64,000 nt of DNA from the NCBI RefSeq assembly GCF_003050865.1, contig NZ_QAOK01000001.1:62001-126000 (forward strand). Direction: 5' to 3'. Below, in pieces: positions 46,353-56,348 of the stretch; position 1 is the stretch's first letter, and each line of letters begins with the position of its first letter. The position numbers and the translations under genes were made by a program. The notes beneath the pieces were generated by a model, which saw only the letters and a list, made by a program, of their open reading frames with translations, was not told the origin of the DNA and made no database searches. Source of the stretch: Nitrosospira multiformis. GTDB lineage: Bacteria; Pseudomonadota; Gammaproteobacteria; Burkholderiales; Nitrosomonadaceae.

Positions 46353-47585
46353 ATGAAATCCGTACCTCCCGTCGATTTCATGCACTATGTCCTTGTGCGC
46401 TTTTTCCAGCACAACTGCACCCAGATTGCGAGCAGTCTTACCTTCACCACCCTGCTTTCGCTGGTACCGCTGCTCGCGATCGGGTTATCGATGGTGGCGG
46501 CATTTCCCGCATTCGCCGAATTTTCAGACCGGATAAAGGAATTCATTCTCACCACTATGGTGCCTGAAGCGGCAAACAAGGTCATCTCGGTGTACATGCA
46601 GCAATTTGCCGATAATGCGGCCAAGCTGACCGCGATCGGCATCGCCTTCCTGGGCGTAACCGCGCTTGCACTCATGCTCACCATAGACGAAGCGCTCAAC
46701 AGCATCTGGCGAGTATCCCGCCTGCGCCCGCTGCTGCATCGCCTCCTGATATATTGGTCCGTTCTGACGATTGGCCCCTTATTGATCGGCGCAAGCCTGT
46801 CGCTTACGTCCTGGCTGATGACCGCCTCCATGGGATTTACCCGCGATATTCCGGGTGGGGATATCATGCTTTTGCGGTTGGGTCCGCTCGTGTTGACGAG
46901 TATTGCCTTCTCGACTTCCTATCTCATCGTGCCGAATCGCCAGGTAGCATGGCAGCATGCGATAGCGGGCGGTGTGGCTGCGGCGATAGGATTCGAGATA
47001 ATGAAGGCAGGCTTCGCGTTCTACATCACCCGATTCCCGACTTATCAGACAGTATATGGCACCTTTGCGACTATTCCCATTTTCCTGCTATGGCTTTATC
47101 TTTCGTGGTTGATGGTGCTGCTCGGGGCGGTTATTGCCGCATCCCTTTCAAGCTGGCGTTTTCGCGAGTGGCGCGATGACCCGAAGGCCAGGGGTAAGCA
47201 GTTTTTTGATGCATTGCGTTTATTGGGGGTACTTGGAAAGGCGCTGAAGGCAGGCAAAGTTGAAACTGCCTCCAGCTTGCAGCAGCTGCTGCTGCTAAGT
47301 CCCGAAGAAGTAGAACGGATACTGGAGCTCATGATGAAAGCCAATTTCGTGCGGCAGGTTCAGGGGGGAGGGTGGGTTCAAATACTTGACCCTGCCGAAA
47401 TCCGGATTGCCGATGTCTACCGCCTGTTTGCGTTTCGTCCCGAAGCACTGCGGAGTGCAGCAGGAGGCGATACCAGGCTGGAGCAGCTACTCGATGATAT
47501 TGCTGTAGGGATCGATGAGAAAATGGGGCTTCCGCTGTCGCAACTTTTTGCCTCCGCGAAACCGAACCACCCCCAGAAATGTTAG
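46353..47585 (+). CDS. yihY: YihY/BrkB family inner membrane protein
   Basis: The protein has 410 residues if started at ATG 46353; a TTG at 46251 would add 34 residues, and neither has a strong ribosome site. About six hydrophobic helices with QIASSLTFTTLLSLVPLLAI and GTFATIPIFLLWLYLSWLMVLLGA mark the YihY/UPF0761 family. It was once thought to be RNase BN; its function is not established. A C-terminal soluble region of about 130 residues resembles a winged-helix fold (LLSPEEVERILELMMKANFV), as in many betaproteobacterial members. It follows leuA by about 100 bases. Confidence 0.88.
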   Translation: MKSVPPVDFMHYVLVRFFQHNCTQIASSLTFTTLLSLVPLLAIGLSMVAAFPAFAEFSDRIKEFILTTMVPEAANKVISVYMQQFADNAAKLTAIGIAFLGVTALALMLTIDEALNSIWRVSRLRPLLHRLLIYWSVLTIGPLLIGASLSLTSWLMTASMGFTRDIPGGDIMLLRLGPLVLTSIAFSTSYLIVPNRQVAWQHAIAGGVAAAIGFEIMKAGFAFYITRFPTYQTVYGTFATIPIFLLWLYLSWLMVLLGAVIAASLSSWRFREWRDDPKARGKQFFDALRLLGVLGKALKAGKVETASSLQQLLLLSPEEVERILELMMKANFVRQVQGGGWVQILDPAEIRIADVYRLFAFRPEALRSAAGGDTRLEQLLDDIAVGIDEKMGLPLSQLFASAKPNHPQKC

Positions 47586-47616
47586 CTTAGCAAAGGTTAG
47601 GAGAGTTGTTGGAAAA

Positions 47617-48159
47617 ATGAAACGACGTCATGCGAAAAGATGCCATTTGAGTATTCTGCTTTACCGGTTCTGTTTATACTTCATGCTTTCAGCAGTGCCG
47701 GTCGCACAGGCCTATGGTTTTACCTTTACCGATCATACCGGAAAGAAACTGACCCTTTCCGACTTCAAGGGGAAATGGGTGCTGGTAAATTTCTGGGCCA
47801 CATGGTGCCCCCCATGCTTGAAGGAAATTCCTGATCTCGTCTCCCTCTATGAAAGTCGGAAAAAAGACGTAATGGTGATCGGCGTGGCCCTGGATTATCG
47901 TAACCCGGACGTTGTGCTCAAACTTGCGAAACGGCTTTCAGTGACCTACCCCATCGTGCTCGGGGATCAGGAACTGGCACGCCAGATCGGCCCGGTATCC
48001 ATGCTGCCGACTACCTATGTTTTCGATCCCGAAGGAAAGCCGGCAGTTTATAAGATCGGAATTGTGTCCCGCGAAGCATTGGAAGAATTCATGCGTGAGA
48101 ATTCGAAGATCCCCAGTTCCCAGCCGGCTGGAAAAGCACAGCAAAAAGGAGATCGCTAG
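47617..48159 (+). CDS. TlpA-like thiol:disulfide oxidoreductase
   Basis: The 180-residue exported protein starts at ATG 47617 with a basic N-terminus and one hydrophobic signal segment ending near AQAYG. The thioredoxin fold follows, with active site WATWCPPCLKEIP near residue 65 and the cis-proline segment MLPTTYVFD. TlpA/ResA-type proteins keep cysteines of cytochrome c or CuA proteins reduced in the periplasm. A link to the cytochromes and oxidase encoded a few kilobases away is possible but not shown. The C-terminus is polar and variable. Confidence 0.9.
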   Translation: MKRRHAKRCHLSILLYRFCLYFMLSAVPVAQAYGFTFTDHTGKKLTLSDFKGKWVLVNFWATWCPPCLKEIPDLVSLYESRKKDVMVIGVALDYRNPDVVLKLAKRLSVTYPIVLGDQELARQIGPVSMLPTTYVFDPEGKPAVYKIGIVSREALEEFMRENSKIPSSQPAGKAQQKGDR

Positions 48160-48269
48160 TAGTCAGGTCCCGTCGGACAATGACTGCCCGGCCTTGCCGT
48201 ACTGGAATCAGCCCAGAATCAGACTGTCGAGCGCCAGTTCCAGAACGGCAAGGCGGGAAGATTCAGCCA

Positions 48270-49979
48270 TCAACCGCCAGCCAGTTTTGATTTAATAAAA
48301 TCTGCAATCTCAGGAAGCGGGATGACCACGGATTTTTCGTCGCGCCGCCCCCGGTACTCGGCATTTCCTTCCTTCAAGCCTCGCTCGCCGACGACAACCC
48401 GGTGAGGAATACCGATCAGTTCCATATCGGCGAACATTACGCCGGGGCGGTCATCCCGGTCGTCGAGCAGAACTTCGATGCTGGCGCTGGAAAGCGCCAC
48501 GTATAGTTTCTCCGCCTCAGCCCTCACCTCTGCATTCTTCTTCAACCCGATCGGAATGATGACCACCTGGAATGGCGCCATTGCTGCGGGAAATATAATG
48601 CCGCGCTCGTCATGGTTCTGCTCGATGGCGGCTGCCACAATGCGTGAAACCCCGATCCCGTAGCAGCCCATTTCCATGGGGCGCGATTGCCCGGATTCAT
48701 CGAGATAACTGGCTTTCATCGCTTCCGAATACTTTGTGAGCAATTGGAAAATGTGGCCGACTTCTATCCCGCGGCAGATTTCCAGTTCACCCTTTCCGTC
48801 CGGCGACAAGTCGCCGGAAACCACGTTGCGAATATCGAAAACATGATCCGGCTCTTTCAGATCACGCCCGAAATTGACGTTGACGAGGTGATAATCCTCT
48901 TCATTGGCGCCACACACGAAATTACTCATGACCGCTACGGTACGGTCCACGATAACCGGAAGAGGCAATCCGACCGGGCTGATAAATCCGGGAATACAGC
49001 CGGTTTCGGTGCGAATTTCTTCTTCGTTGGCAAGCCGGAAATCGGAAAGAAAAGGAATCTTTCGAACCTTTGTCTCATTGAGATGGTGATCGCCACGCAG
49101 CAGCAGAAGATACATTCGGCCATTGGCCACGACCGCCAGCGTTTTTACCGTCTGTTCGATGGAAACATCAAGACAGGCGGCAATCTCTTCGCAGGTCTTT
49201 TTGGCGGTGGTTCGCACTTTCCGCATCTCGCCCGCGGCAGGTCCCGGCGATGCTGCCGGTGGCAACGACTCGGCCATTTCAACGTTCGCTGCGTAATCGG
49301 AATCGGGACAAAAAGCGATGGCGTCTTCGCCGGAATCGGCCAGGACATGAAATTCGTGCGAACTGCTGCCACCAATCGCACCCGTATCGGCCTTGACCGG
49401 GCGAAATCTCAGTCCCAGGCGATCGAATATCCGGCAATAGACCACATGCATCGCCTGATAGGTTTCTTCCAGGCTGTGGATATCGGTGTGGAACGAATAG
49501 GCATCTTTCATCACGAATTCGCGCGCGCGCATGACGCCGAAGCGGGGGCGAACCTCGTCGCGAAATTTGGTTTGTATCTGATAAAAATTAAGGGGTAACT
49601 GCCGGTAACTCTTGATTTCACGCCGTGCAATATCCGTGATGACTTCCTCATGGGTTGGACCAAAACAGAAATCGCGCTCGTGTCTATCCCTGATTTTCAA
49701 CATCTGGGGGCCAAAGACATCCCATCGCCCTGTCTCCCGCCATAGCTCCGCAGGCTGCACGGCCGGCATCAGCAGTTCCAGTGCCCCCGCCGCATCCATT
49801 TCCTCCCGCACGATGTCTTCGACTTTGCGCAGAACCTTCAAGCCAAGCGGCATCCATGTGTAGAGACCGCTTCCCAGGCGGCGGATGAGACCTGCCCTCA
49901 GCATCAGCCTGTGACTGATCAATTCCGCTTCGGCGGGCGCTTCCTTGAGTGTCGAAATAAAAAAACCTGAGGCTCGCAT
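48270..49979 (-). CDS. proS: Prolyl-tRNA synthetase
   Basis: ProS charges tRNA-Pro. The 569-residue bacterial-type enzyme has class II motif 1 and 2 segments ([48 protein letters not shown]). An insertion editing domain occupies about residues 225-385, followed by motif 3 ([18 protein letters not shown]) and an anticodon-binding domain. It diverges from rppH with 200 bases between the starts and is convergent to the TlpA-like gene. Confidence 0.98.
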   Translation of the reverse strand: MRASGFFISTLKEAPAEAELISHRLMLRAGLIRRLGSGLYTWMPLGLKVLRKVEDIVREEMDAAGALELLMPAVQPAELWRETGRWDVFGPQMLKIRDRHERDFCFGPTHEEVITDIARREIKSYRQLPLNFYQIQTKFRDEVRPRFGVMRAREFVMKDAYSFHTDIHSLEETYQAMHVVYCRIFDRLGLRFRPVKADTGAIGGSSSHEFHVLADSGEDAIAFCPDSDYAANVEMAESLPPAASPGPAAGEMRKVRTTAKKTCEEIAACLDVSIEQTVKTLAVVANGRMYLLLLRGDHHLNETKVRKIPFLSDFRLANEEEIRTETGCIPGFISPVGLPLPVIVDRTVAVMSNFVCGANEEDYHLVNVNFGRDLKEPDHVFDIRNVVSGDLSPDGKGELEICRGIEVGHIFQLLTKYSEAMKASYLDESGQSRPMEMGCYGIGVSRIVAAAIEQNHDERGIIFPAAMAPFQVVIIPIGLKKNAEVRAEAEKLYVALSSASIEVLLDDRDDRPGVMFADMELIGIPHRVVVGERGLKEGNAEYRGRRDEKSVVIPLPEIADFIKSKLAGG

Positions 49980-50179
49980 ATCCTGTCCATAACAAATCCA
50001 ATCTCCGATTTTACTCTGAAAAGCAGCGCAGGTTGACCATGAGAAATCCGAAAAGCAAAGTGTTCAAACAATAATGCAGTTGCCACTCCTCCAGTACCCC
50101 CAATCAGCGACAGCTTTCAATCCGGCCCGAAATGTGGAAAAATCTAACCCTATCGTGAAGGATCAAATGGGTGAATCAT

Positions 50180-50743
50180 ATGATCGACCGTAATGGATAT
50201 CGCTCAAATGTAGGAATCATTCTACTCAATTCGAAGAACGAGGTATTTTGGGGCAAGCGCATCAGACAGGATTCCTGGCAATTTCCTCAGGGAGGTATCA
50301 AGCCCGGCGAAAGTCCGGAACAAGCAATGTATCGTGAATTGACTGAGGAAGTAGGCTTGCGCCCCTGGCACGTGCAAATCCTCGGCCGCACCCGCGACTG
50401 GCTCCGATACGATGTACCTGCTCAATGGATAAAGCGCGACTGGCGGGGAAATTACCGGGGGCAGAAACAGATATGGTATCTGCTGCGCATGTTGGGAAGT
50501 GATTGCGACGTTTCGCTCCACACCAACGGACGTCCTGAATTTGACGCGTGGCGGTGGAATCAGTACTGGGTAGAGTTGGAGTCGGTAGTCGAGTTTAAAC
50601 GCCAGGTTTACTGCCAGGCACTGACGGAACTGGCACGTCTGCTGAATCGTCCGCCTGTTCCCTGCGGGTACAGTGGATATGAAAAATACGACTATTCCGC
50701 CAGCGGGCAGCTCGCAGGCAGCACTGCCAAGCAGTCCGAATAA
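50180..50743 (+). CDS. rppH: RNA pyrophosphohydrolase RppH
   Basis: RppH removes pyrophosphate from 5'-triphosphate mRNA ends and so starts 5'-dependent decay. The 187-residue protein from ATG 50180, behind GGTGA, shows [15 protein letters not shown] and the Nudix box [23 protein letters not shown] near residues 38-60. The divergent proS/rppH arrangement is conserved in betaproteobacteria. The C-terminal 30 residues are polar and variable. Confidence 0.96.
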   Translation: MIDRNGYRSNVGIILLNSKNEVFWGKRIRQDSWQFPQGGIKPGESPEQAMYRELTEEVGLRPWHVQILGRTRDWLRYDVPAQWIKRDWRGNYRGQKQIWYLLRMLGSDCDVSLHTNGRPEFDAWRWNQYWVELESVVEFKRQVYCQALTELARLLNRPPVPCGYSGYEKYDYSASGQLAGSTAKQSE

Positions 50744-50824
50744 GCAACCGCATTGCAACAGCGCGTTGCAGTACCACCGCCAGAGGTGCCACTGCCGCCG
50801 CAACGGGAACTGATGCGTATCAGG

Positions 50825-50852
50825 CAGCTGACAGCAAAGCTGTTAGCTGTTT
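50825..50852 (+). terminator. Probable terminator after rppH
   Basis: CAGCTGACAGC (50825-50835) pairs with GCTGTTAGCTG (50839-50849) over 11 positions including one G-T pair, around a 3-base loop, and TTT follows. It lies 80 bases after the rppH stop. The T-run is short. Confidence 0.55.
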
Positions 50853-51001
50853 ACACACTGCCTTTAATATTGATATTGCGGCTATCGGATATACTCGCGA
50901 ACAGTTGCGCCCATCCTCAGCTGGCTGATAGCCCTGCCCTCAGTTTTCCGATGTAGGCGTAACCGGCTGCGCCACTACAGCCGAGTTTTTAGGAGATTAC
51001 A

Positions 51002-52003
51002 ATGATATTGCGGGCATTAATAACGTCGCTGCTAGCTGCTGGAACGATTGCCGCTCCGCCTGCCCTGGCCGCTGCCGCGGACGAACCCATACAACCGATC
51101 GAGGCAGCCAAGCCCAAGAATGAAAATAAGGTAGAACTGGGCAAAATGCTTTTTTTTGATCCCCGCCTTTCCAAATCCGGCTTCATCTCGTGCAACTCCT
51201 GTCATAACCTGAGCATGGGTGGATCCGACAATCTCCCATCATCCATTGGCCACAAATGGCATCAGGGTCCGATCAATTCGCCCACGGTACTGAACTCCAG
51301 CCTGAGTCTGGCCCAATTCTGGGACGGCCGCGCTAAGGACCTGAAGGATCAGGCAGGCGGTCCCATTGCCAATCCGGGGGAAATGGGATTCAGCCATGAA
51401 TTGGCAGTAGGCGTCCTGCAATCCATTCCCCAGTACAGGGCGCGCTTCAAGCAGATATACAGTTCGGACAAGCTCGATATAGGCATGGTAACGGACGCGA
51501 TCGCTGCCTTCGAAGAAACACTGGTAACGCCGGATTCCCGTTTCGACAAATGGCTCAGAGGCGACAAGAACGCCATCAACAAGACGGAGCTGGAAGGATA
51601 CAAGCTGTTCAAGGACGCGGGTTGCACCGGTTGCCACAATGGACCTGCCGTAGGCGGCGCGTCGTTCCAGAAAATGGGCGTACGTGAAGCCTATAAAACT
51701 CAGAGCAAGGCTGAAGGCCGTTTTGCCGTGACCGGCAAGGAGGAGGACCGTCTGTTCTTCAAGGTGCCTACATTGCGAAATGTGGAACTGACCTATCCCT
51801 ATTTCCATGACGGGGCCGCGGCGACTCTGGAAGATGCGGTGAATACCATGGGCCGGATACAATTGGGACGCAATTTCACCAAGGACGAGAATGCCAAAAT
51901 CGTGGCATTTCTGAAGACATTGACCGGCAAGCAACCGCATCTCACTTTGCCTATTCTTCCCCCCTCGACCAAGGATACACCCAAACCTCATCCCTTCGAT
52001 TGA
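51002..52003 (+). CDS. Diheme cytochrome c peroxidase
   Basis: This periplasmic enzyme of the CcpA/MauG superfamily reduces hydrogen peroxide with electrons from cytochrome c. The 333-residue protein has a signal peptide ending near ALAAA, the peroxidatic heme site CNSCHNLS near residue 63 and the electron-transfer heme site CTGCHNGP near residue 207. Conserved FWDGRAKDLKDQ and FKVPTLRNVELTYPYFHDG segments follow. AGGAG six bases before ATG 51002 is a strong ribosome site. It stands alone, with a hairpin after the stop. Confidence 0.95.
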   Translation: MILRALITSLLAAGTIAAPPALAAAADEPIQPIEAAKPKNENKVELGKMLFFDPRLSKSGFISCNSCHNLSMGGSDNLPSSIGHKWHQGPINSPTVLNSSLSLAQFWDGRAKDLKDQAGGPIANPGEMGFSHELAVGVLQSIPQYRARFKQIYSSDKLDIGMVTDAIAAFEETLVTPDSRFDKWLRGDKNAINKTELEGYKLFKDAGCTGCHNGPAVGGASFQKMGVREAYKTQSKAEGRFAVTGKEEDRLFFKVPTLRNVELTYPYFHDGAAATLEDAVNTMGRIQLGRNFTKDENAKIVAFLKTLTGKQPHLTLPILPPSTKDTPKPHPFD

Positions 52004-52044
52004 TCGGCGAGAGGCCTCTGTTCATCGGCAGGGAAAACAGGGCT

Positions 52045-52085
52045 CGAACCTTATCCGGGCTGCTATACAGTCCGGATAAGGTTCG
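52045..52085. repeat. Perfect 14-bp inverted repeat after the peroxidase gene
   Basis: CGAACCTTATCCGG (52045-52058) pairs with CCGGATAAGGTTCG (52072-52085) around a 13-base loop, 42 bases after the peroxidase stop. There is no T-run, so it is either a terminator without a tail or a stabilising 3' hairpin. It lies 37 bases ahead of the hfq promoter boxes. Confidence 0.85.
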
Positions 52086-52121
52086 GCAATGGCGTATCTG
52101 ATAGCTGGCGGAATATTTATA

Positions 52122-52150
52122 TTGGAAATAGGCGCAAACTAGCCTATAAC
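52122..52150 (+). promoter_or_regulatory. Probable sigma-70 promoter of hfq
   Basis: TTGGAA (52122-52127) and TATAAC (52145-52150) are 17 bases apart, with the hfq ATG 113 bases downstream. The 5' leader would be about 105 bases long, enough for regulation by Hfq itself. Confidence 0.5.
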
Positions 52151-52262
52151 TCTCTTTATACCTGCCCGATTCGACCTTCAGCCGCCCTCAGCAGGAATAT
52201 GGATTTACGCTTCAAAATCAAGTAGAGTTTATTTTTTGAATAATTACAACACGGAGTCACGT

Positions 52263-52508
52263 ATGAGCGCTAAAGGGCAATTGTTACAAGACCCGTTTCT
52301 AAATACCTTGCGGAAGGAACATATTCCGGTTTCGATTTATCTGGTAAATGGAATCAAATTGCAGGGACACATCGATTCATTCGATCAGTATGTAGTGCTG
52401 TTGAAGAATACCGTCACCCAGATGGTCTACAAACACGCAATTTCTACGGTAGTCCCCGCGAGAGCTGTCAACATTCCATTTGAGGCGCCCCCTATATCTG
52501 ATGCTTGA
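52263..52508 (+). CDS. hfq: RNA chaperone Hfq
   Basis: Hfq forms a hexameric ring that pairs small RNAs with mRNAs. The 81-residue protein starts at ATG 52263, six bases after GGAG. It shows the Sm1 motif ([39 protein letters not shown]) and the Sm2 motif [10 protein letters not shown]. The C-terminal tail is short. It overlaps hflX by 8 bases, so the two are translationally coupled. The hfq-hflX-hflK-hflC order is conserved in proteobacteria. Confidence 0.98.
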   Translation: MSAKGQLLQDPFLNTLRKEHIPVSIYLVNGIKLQGHIDSFDQYVVLLKNTVTQMVYKHAISTVVPARAVNIPFEAPPISDA

Positions 52509-53685
52509 TTCCTCTAGTGGGAACGCGCCCAACACTCATGCCGCTGTTGATTCTGCTGTTCTGGTAAGCCTTGATCTAAATGACAGCGACTCCGCAGAAA
52601 ACCTCGAAGAATTACGGCAATTGGCCGCCAGTGATTGCCTTGCAATTTCCGCTGTAGTACTGGGGAAGCGGCTTCGTCCGGATCCGGCGACTTTCGCAGG
52701 CAGCGGGAAAGTTGACGAAATAATGAGCGCAGTGGAGCAGACTGGCGCTTCGCTGGTTATTTTCAATCATGATCTTTCGCCTGCCCAACAGCGTAACCTG
52801 GAGCAGCGGTTCGGGCGGCGGGTCATCGATCGTACGAGCCTTATCCTGGACATTTTCGCGCAGCGCGCAAAGAGTCACGAAGGAAAGTTGCAGGTGGAAC
52901 TTGCCCAGCTCGAACATCTGGCCACCCGGCTGGTGCGAGGCTGGACGCACCTGGAACGGCAGAAGGGCGGTATCGGCCTGCGCGGCCCTGGTGAAACACA
53001 GTTGGAAACCGATCGACGCCTGCTCGGAAAACGTGTCAAGGTGCTGAAAGAAAAGCTCGCTAAGTTCGAGCGCCAAAGAGCCTTGCAACGGCGCGCCAGA
53101 CAGCGTGCGCAAGTGATGTCGGTTTCTTTGGTCGGTTATACCAATGCCGGCAAATCCACTCTTTTCAATAGACTCACTCGCGCCCACACCTATGTCGCTG
53201 ACCAGTTGTTTGCAACCCTGGATGCCACCACCCGCAAGCTGTTTATCGCGGGCCGCGGTCCGCTCGTACTTTCCGACACGGTGGGCTTCATTCGGGCTCT
53301 GCCGCACACGCTGGTGGCAGCATTCCGGGCGACACTGGAAGAAACGGTGCAAGCAGATTTGTTGCTCCACGTCGTGGATGCCGGCAGCTCCAATCGCAGC
53401 GAACAGATTGAGGAAGTCAACAAGGTGCTGAAGGAAATCGGCGCTGACCGCATTCCACAGATATTGGTGCTGAACAAGACAGACCTGATCGACTTGCCGG
53501 CAAGCTCCCCGGGTTACCAGCGGGATGAGTATGGTAGAATCGTACAGGTTCGATTGAGCGCCAAAACCGGCGAAGGGCTGGAGTTTATCAATCTGGCATT
53601 GTCCGAAGCACTCGGGGAGCGGACGGCTTTACGAGAGTCCGATAATCAGCCGGAAGCCCGGGATATAACGAGCGGGTATCACTGA
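52501..53685 (+). CDS. hflX: GTPase HflX
   Basis: HflX is a ribosome-binding GTPase that splits stalled ribosomes. The start is ATG 52501 inside the hfq end, giving 394 residues. The N-terminal HflX domain includes the glycine-rich [18 protein letters not shown] loop. The G domain follows, with G1 GYTNAGKST near residue 212, G3 DTVGFI and G4 NKTD. The length matches proteobacterial HflX. The next gene, hflK, begins 104 bases later. Confidence 0.97.
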   Translation: MLDSSSGNAPNTHAAVDSAVLVSLDLNDSDSAENLEELRQLAASDCLAISAVVLGKRLRPDPATFAGSGKVDEIMSAVEQTGASLVIFNHDLSPAQQRNLEQRFGRRVIDRTSLILDIFAQRAKSHEGKLQVELAQLEHLATRLVRGWTHLERQKGGIGLRGPGETQLETDRRLLGKRVKVLKEKLAKFERQRALQRRARQRAQVMSVSLVGYTNAGKSTLFNRLTRAHTYVADQLFATLDATTRKLFIAGRGPLVLSDTVGFIRALPHTLVAAFRATLEETVQADLLLHVVDAGSSNRSEQIEEVNKVLKEIGADRIPQILVLNKTDLIDLPASSPGYQRDEYGRIVQVRLSAKTGEGLEFINLALSEALGERTALRESDNQPEARDITSGYH

Positions 53686-53789
53686 ATGTCGAATAATGCA
53701 GCAATTTTTGCTTTCCACAAACCTGATTCGGGGTTTTTCACGGTAGAGTTTGATGGGCTGCTCCATTAAACACAAAAATAGGAATCATC

Positions 53790-54989
53790 ATGGGATTAAA
53801 TGATCCTCAGTGGGGAAGAAAAAAAGGCAATTCCGGTCCACCCGATCTGGATCAGTTGTGGCGCAATTTTAACAAGAAGCTCAACAATCTGTTGAAGGGC
53901 AAGGGTGGAGGAAGGCGTGACAATTCCGCAGGTGGTGAAGGCGGTCCTCCGGCCAGTCCCAAAAGATACGGCGGCGGCATAGGGCTGCTTGCGGGATTGC
54001 TTCTGCTGCTGTGGATAGGAAGCGGATTTTATATCGTCAATGAAGGCCAGCGGGGCATCGTGTTGCGATTTGGAAAATATGTGGAGAGTACGCAGGCGGG
54101 CTTGCGGTGGCATTTGCCCTATCCTGTCGAGATCGTTGAACCCGTTAACGTAAGCCAGGTGCGGACTGTTGAAATCGGCTATCGTAACAATGTCCGGAGC
54201 AAGGTGCTGAAGGAGTCGCTCATGTTGACCGACGACGAGAACATCATCGATATCCAGTTCGCCGTGCAATACATCCTGAAAAATCCGGAGGAGTTCCTGT
54301 TCACCAATCGTGACCCCGAGAACGCCGTGCTACAGGCAGCGGAAACCGCGATACGGGAAATCATCGGAAAGAGCAAGATGGACTTCGTGCTCTATGAGGG
54401 GCGTGAACAGGTGGCGGCAAAAGCCACGGAGCTGATGCAGGACATCCTTGACCGCTACAAGATCGGCATCGCCATCAGCAAGGTGACGATGCAGAATGCC
54501 CAACCCCCCGAACAGGTACAGGCAGCGTTCGATGACGCAGTCAAAGCCGGACAGGATAGGGAACGGCAGAAAAACGAAGGCCAGGCCTATGCGAATGATG
54601 TGATTCCGAAGGCCAAAGGTAATGCGGCCCGCCTCCTCGAAGAGGCTGAGGGATACAAGCAACGGGTGATTGCGAGTTCCGAAGGTGAGGCGAGCCGCTT
54701 CAGGCAGGTTCTCGTTGAATACAGCAAGGCGCCGGGCGTGACACGGGATCGGCTTTATCTGGATATGATGGAACAGGTGCTTTCCAACACCAGCAAAATT
54801 ATCGTGGACCAGAAAAATGGCAATAGCCTGCTTTATCTGCCGTTGGACAAGCTGATTCATATGAGCGGACCTTCTTCCTCGTCTGGCACAGTGCCGGAGA
54901 CACAGCCTGCGTCGCCGCCGGAACCTGCCGCAGACGCTGCTACCCGCACCCGGGAAGCATTTCGTGGCCGCGAACGGGAGACAAGATAA
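53790..54989 (+). CDS. hflK: HflK, FtsH-modulating membrane protein
   Basis: HflK and HflC form a cage of SPFH/band-7 proteins in the inner membrane around the FtsH protease and limit its access to membrane substrates. The 399-residue protein has a glycine-rich N-terminal tail, one membrane helix near residues 65-85 and a band-7 domain (FYIVNEGQRGIVLRFGKYVE). A coiled-coil alanine- and glutamate-rich stretch and a proline-rich C-terminal end follow. hflC starts right after its stop codon. FtsH is encoded at 7577-9472. Confidence 0.97.
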   Translation: MGLNDPQWGRKKGNSGPPDLDQLWRNFNKKLNNLLKGKGGGRRDNSAGGEGGPPASPKRYGGGIGLLAGLLLLLWIGSGFYIVNEGQRGIVLRFGKYVESTQAGLRWHLPYPVEIVEPVNVSQVRTVEIGYRNNVRSKVLKESLMLTDDENIIDIQFAVQYILKNPEEFLFTNRDPENAVLQAAETAIREIIGKSKMDFVLYEGREQVAAKATELMQDILDRYKIGIAISKVTMQNAQPPEQVQAAFDDAVKAGQDRERQKNEGQAYANDVIPKAKGNAARLLEEAEGYKQRVIASSEGEASRFRQVLVEYSKAPGVTRDRLYLDMMEQVLSNTSKIIVDQKNGNSLLYLPLDKLIHMSGPSSSSGTVPETQPASPPEPAADAATRTREAFRGRERETR

Positions 54990-55868
54990 GTGAAAAACTA
55001 TACCCCAATGTTATTGGCTGTCCTTATCGTCCTGTTTCTTGTGGCAAGCTCGTCACTGTATATAGTCGACCAGCGGCAGCAGGCAATCCTGTTCCAGTTG
55101 GGTGAAGTGGTGGATGTAAAGACATCTCCGGGCCTTTATTTCAAAATCCCGGTGGCGCAGAACGTGCGTTACTTTGACTCGCGCATTCTGACTATGGATA
55201 CCGCCGAGCCGGAACGCTTCATAACATCCGAAAAAAAGAACGTTCTGGTGGATCTGTTCGTGAAGTGGCGTATCGTGGACGTCAAGCAGTACTATGTCAG
55301 CGTGCGCGGGGACGAGATGCTCGCCCAGACGCGCCTGTCGCAAACAGTCAACTCAAGCTTGCGCGATGAATTCGGTAATCGGACAGTACATGACGTCGTG
55401 TCCGGCGAGCGCGACAAAATCATGGAAATCATGCGGCAAAAGGCCGATGCGGATGCGCGTAAAATCGGAGTGGAAGTCGTAGACGTTCGTTTGAAGAGAG
55501 TAGACCTGCCGCAGGAAGTAAGTGAATCGGTCTACCGTAGAATGGAAGCCGAGCGGAAACGTGTGGCGAATGAACTGCGTTCGACCGGCGCTGCGGAATC
55601 TGAGAAGATTCGCGCCGATGCGGATCGCCAGCGCGAGGTCATTCTTGCTGAAGCCTACCGGAAAGCCCAGGAAACAAAGGGTGAAGGCGATGCGAAAGCG
55701 TCGAGTATCTATGCTAGCGCCTTCGAGTCGAATCCGGAATTCTATTCTTTTTATCGCAGCCTCGACGCCTACAAACAAAGCTTTAAAAACAAGAGTGATA
55801 TCATGGTACTGGAACCGAACTCCGAGTTTTTCAAGTATATGAAGAACTCGGGGCGAGGAGGGAAATAG
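54990..55868 (+). CDS. hflC: HflC, FtsH-modulating membrane protein
   Basis: The partner of HflK in the FtsH-associated cage. The 292-residue protein starts with GTG 54990 immediately after the hflK stop TAA. It has one N-terminal membrane helix (LLAVLIVLFLVASSSLYIV), a band-7 domain with DQRQQAILFQLGEV, and a coiled-coil region ending in the conserved FYSFYRSLDAYKQSF. All parts of the family are present. Confidence 0.97.
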   Translation: MKNYTPMLLAVLIVLFLVASSSLYIVDQRQQAILFQLGEVVDVKTSPGLYFKIPVAQNVRYFDSRILTMDTAEPERFITSEKKNVLVDLFVKWRIVDVKQYYVSVRGDEMLAQTRLSQTVNSSLRDEFGNRTVHDVVSGERDKIMEIMRQKADADARKIGVEVVDVRLKRVDLPQEVSESVYRRMEAERKRVANELRSTGAAESEKIRADADRQREVILAEAYRKAQETKGEGDAKASSIYASAFESNPEFYSFYRSLDAYKQSFKNKSDIMVLEPNSEFFKYMKNSGRGGK

Positions 55869-55880
55869 AGGTGCCAGTAA

Positions 55881-55937
55881 ATAGCTCATTCGGATGAAGC
55901 AGCTGTCCGGGAGTACGGCTGGCTGCTTCAGAGCTAT
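55881..55937. repeat. Composite hairpin between hflC and the DUF2065 gene
   Basis: TGAAGCAGC (55895-55903) pairs with GCTGCTTCA (55922-55930), and outside it ATAGCTC (55881-55887) pairs with GAGCTAT (55931-55937), leaving a 7-base bulge on one side. No T-run follows. It lies just after hflC in an otherwise empty 251-base spacer and probably folds in the transcript. Confidence 0.6.
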
Positions 55938-56119
55938 CGACAGAGTAATTCCATGGCCGGTCGAATATCGCCCCTCGCTTCTGCAGTCTTTTCCCACGCT
56001 GTAAATGATCCCACATAGAGCGGTGATTCCTGACGATTTCTCCAGCGAATTCCCGACCCGGCACCTGCTTCGGTGTCGCCTGACGCAGTAGGCGTCCGGT
56101 CTGCTTGGGTTATTTCAAT

Positions 56120-56305
56120 ATGTGGGACACTCTGTTAATGGCCTTTGCCCTGATGCTGGTGCTTGAGGGACTGCTTCCCTTTCTGATGCCCGGTGCATGG
56201 CGTGAGGCTTTCAGAAAACTGACCGAAGCCGGCGACAACCAGATACGTTTTATCGGCCTGACCTCCATGCTGGTCGGGTTGCTCCTGCTCTATCTTGTGA
56301 AATAG
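56120..56305 (+). CDS. yjeT: DUF2065 family small membrane protein
   Basis: The 61-residue protein from ATG 56120 has two hydrophobic helices (TLLMAFALMLVLEGLLPFL and MLVGLLLLYLV) around a polar middle. It matches the YjeT/DUF2065 family that commonly follows hflC. Its function is unknown; position suggests a link with the HflKC-FtsH complex. A TTG at 56105 would add five residues. hisZ follows after 43 bases. Confidence 0.88.
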   Translation: MWDTLLMAFALMLVLEGLLPFLMPGAWREAFRKLTEAGDNQIRFIGLTSMLVGLLLLYLVK

Positions 56306-56348
56306 TTCTTTCCATACCCTCCATACCTGCCTTTATCCTGTCTTGATT

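Noticed and set aside
48687-49598. Open frame of 303 codons on the plus strand
   Set aside because: It is antisense to proS and has no protein family features.
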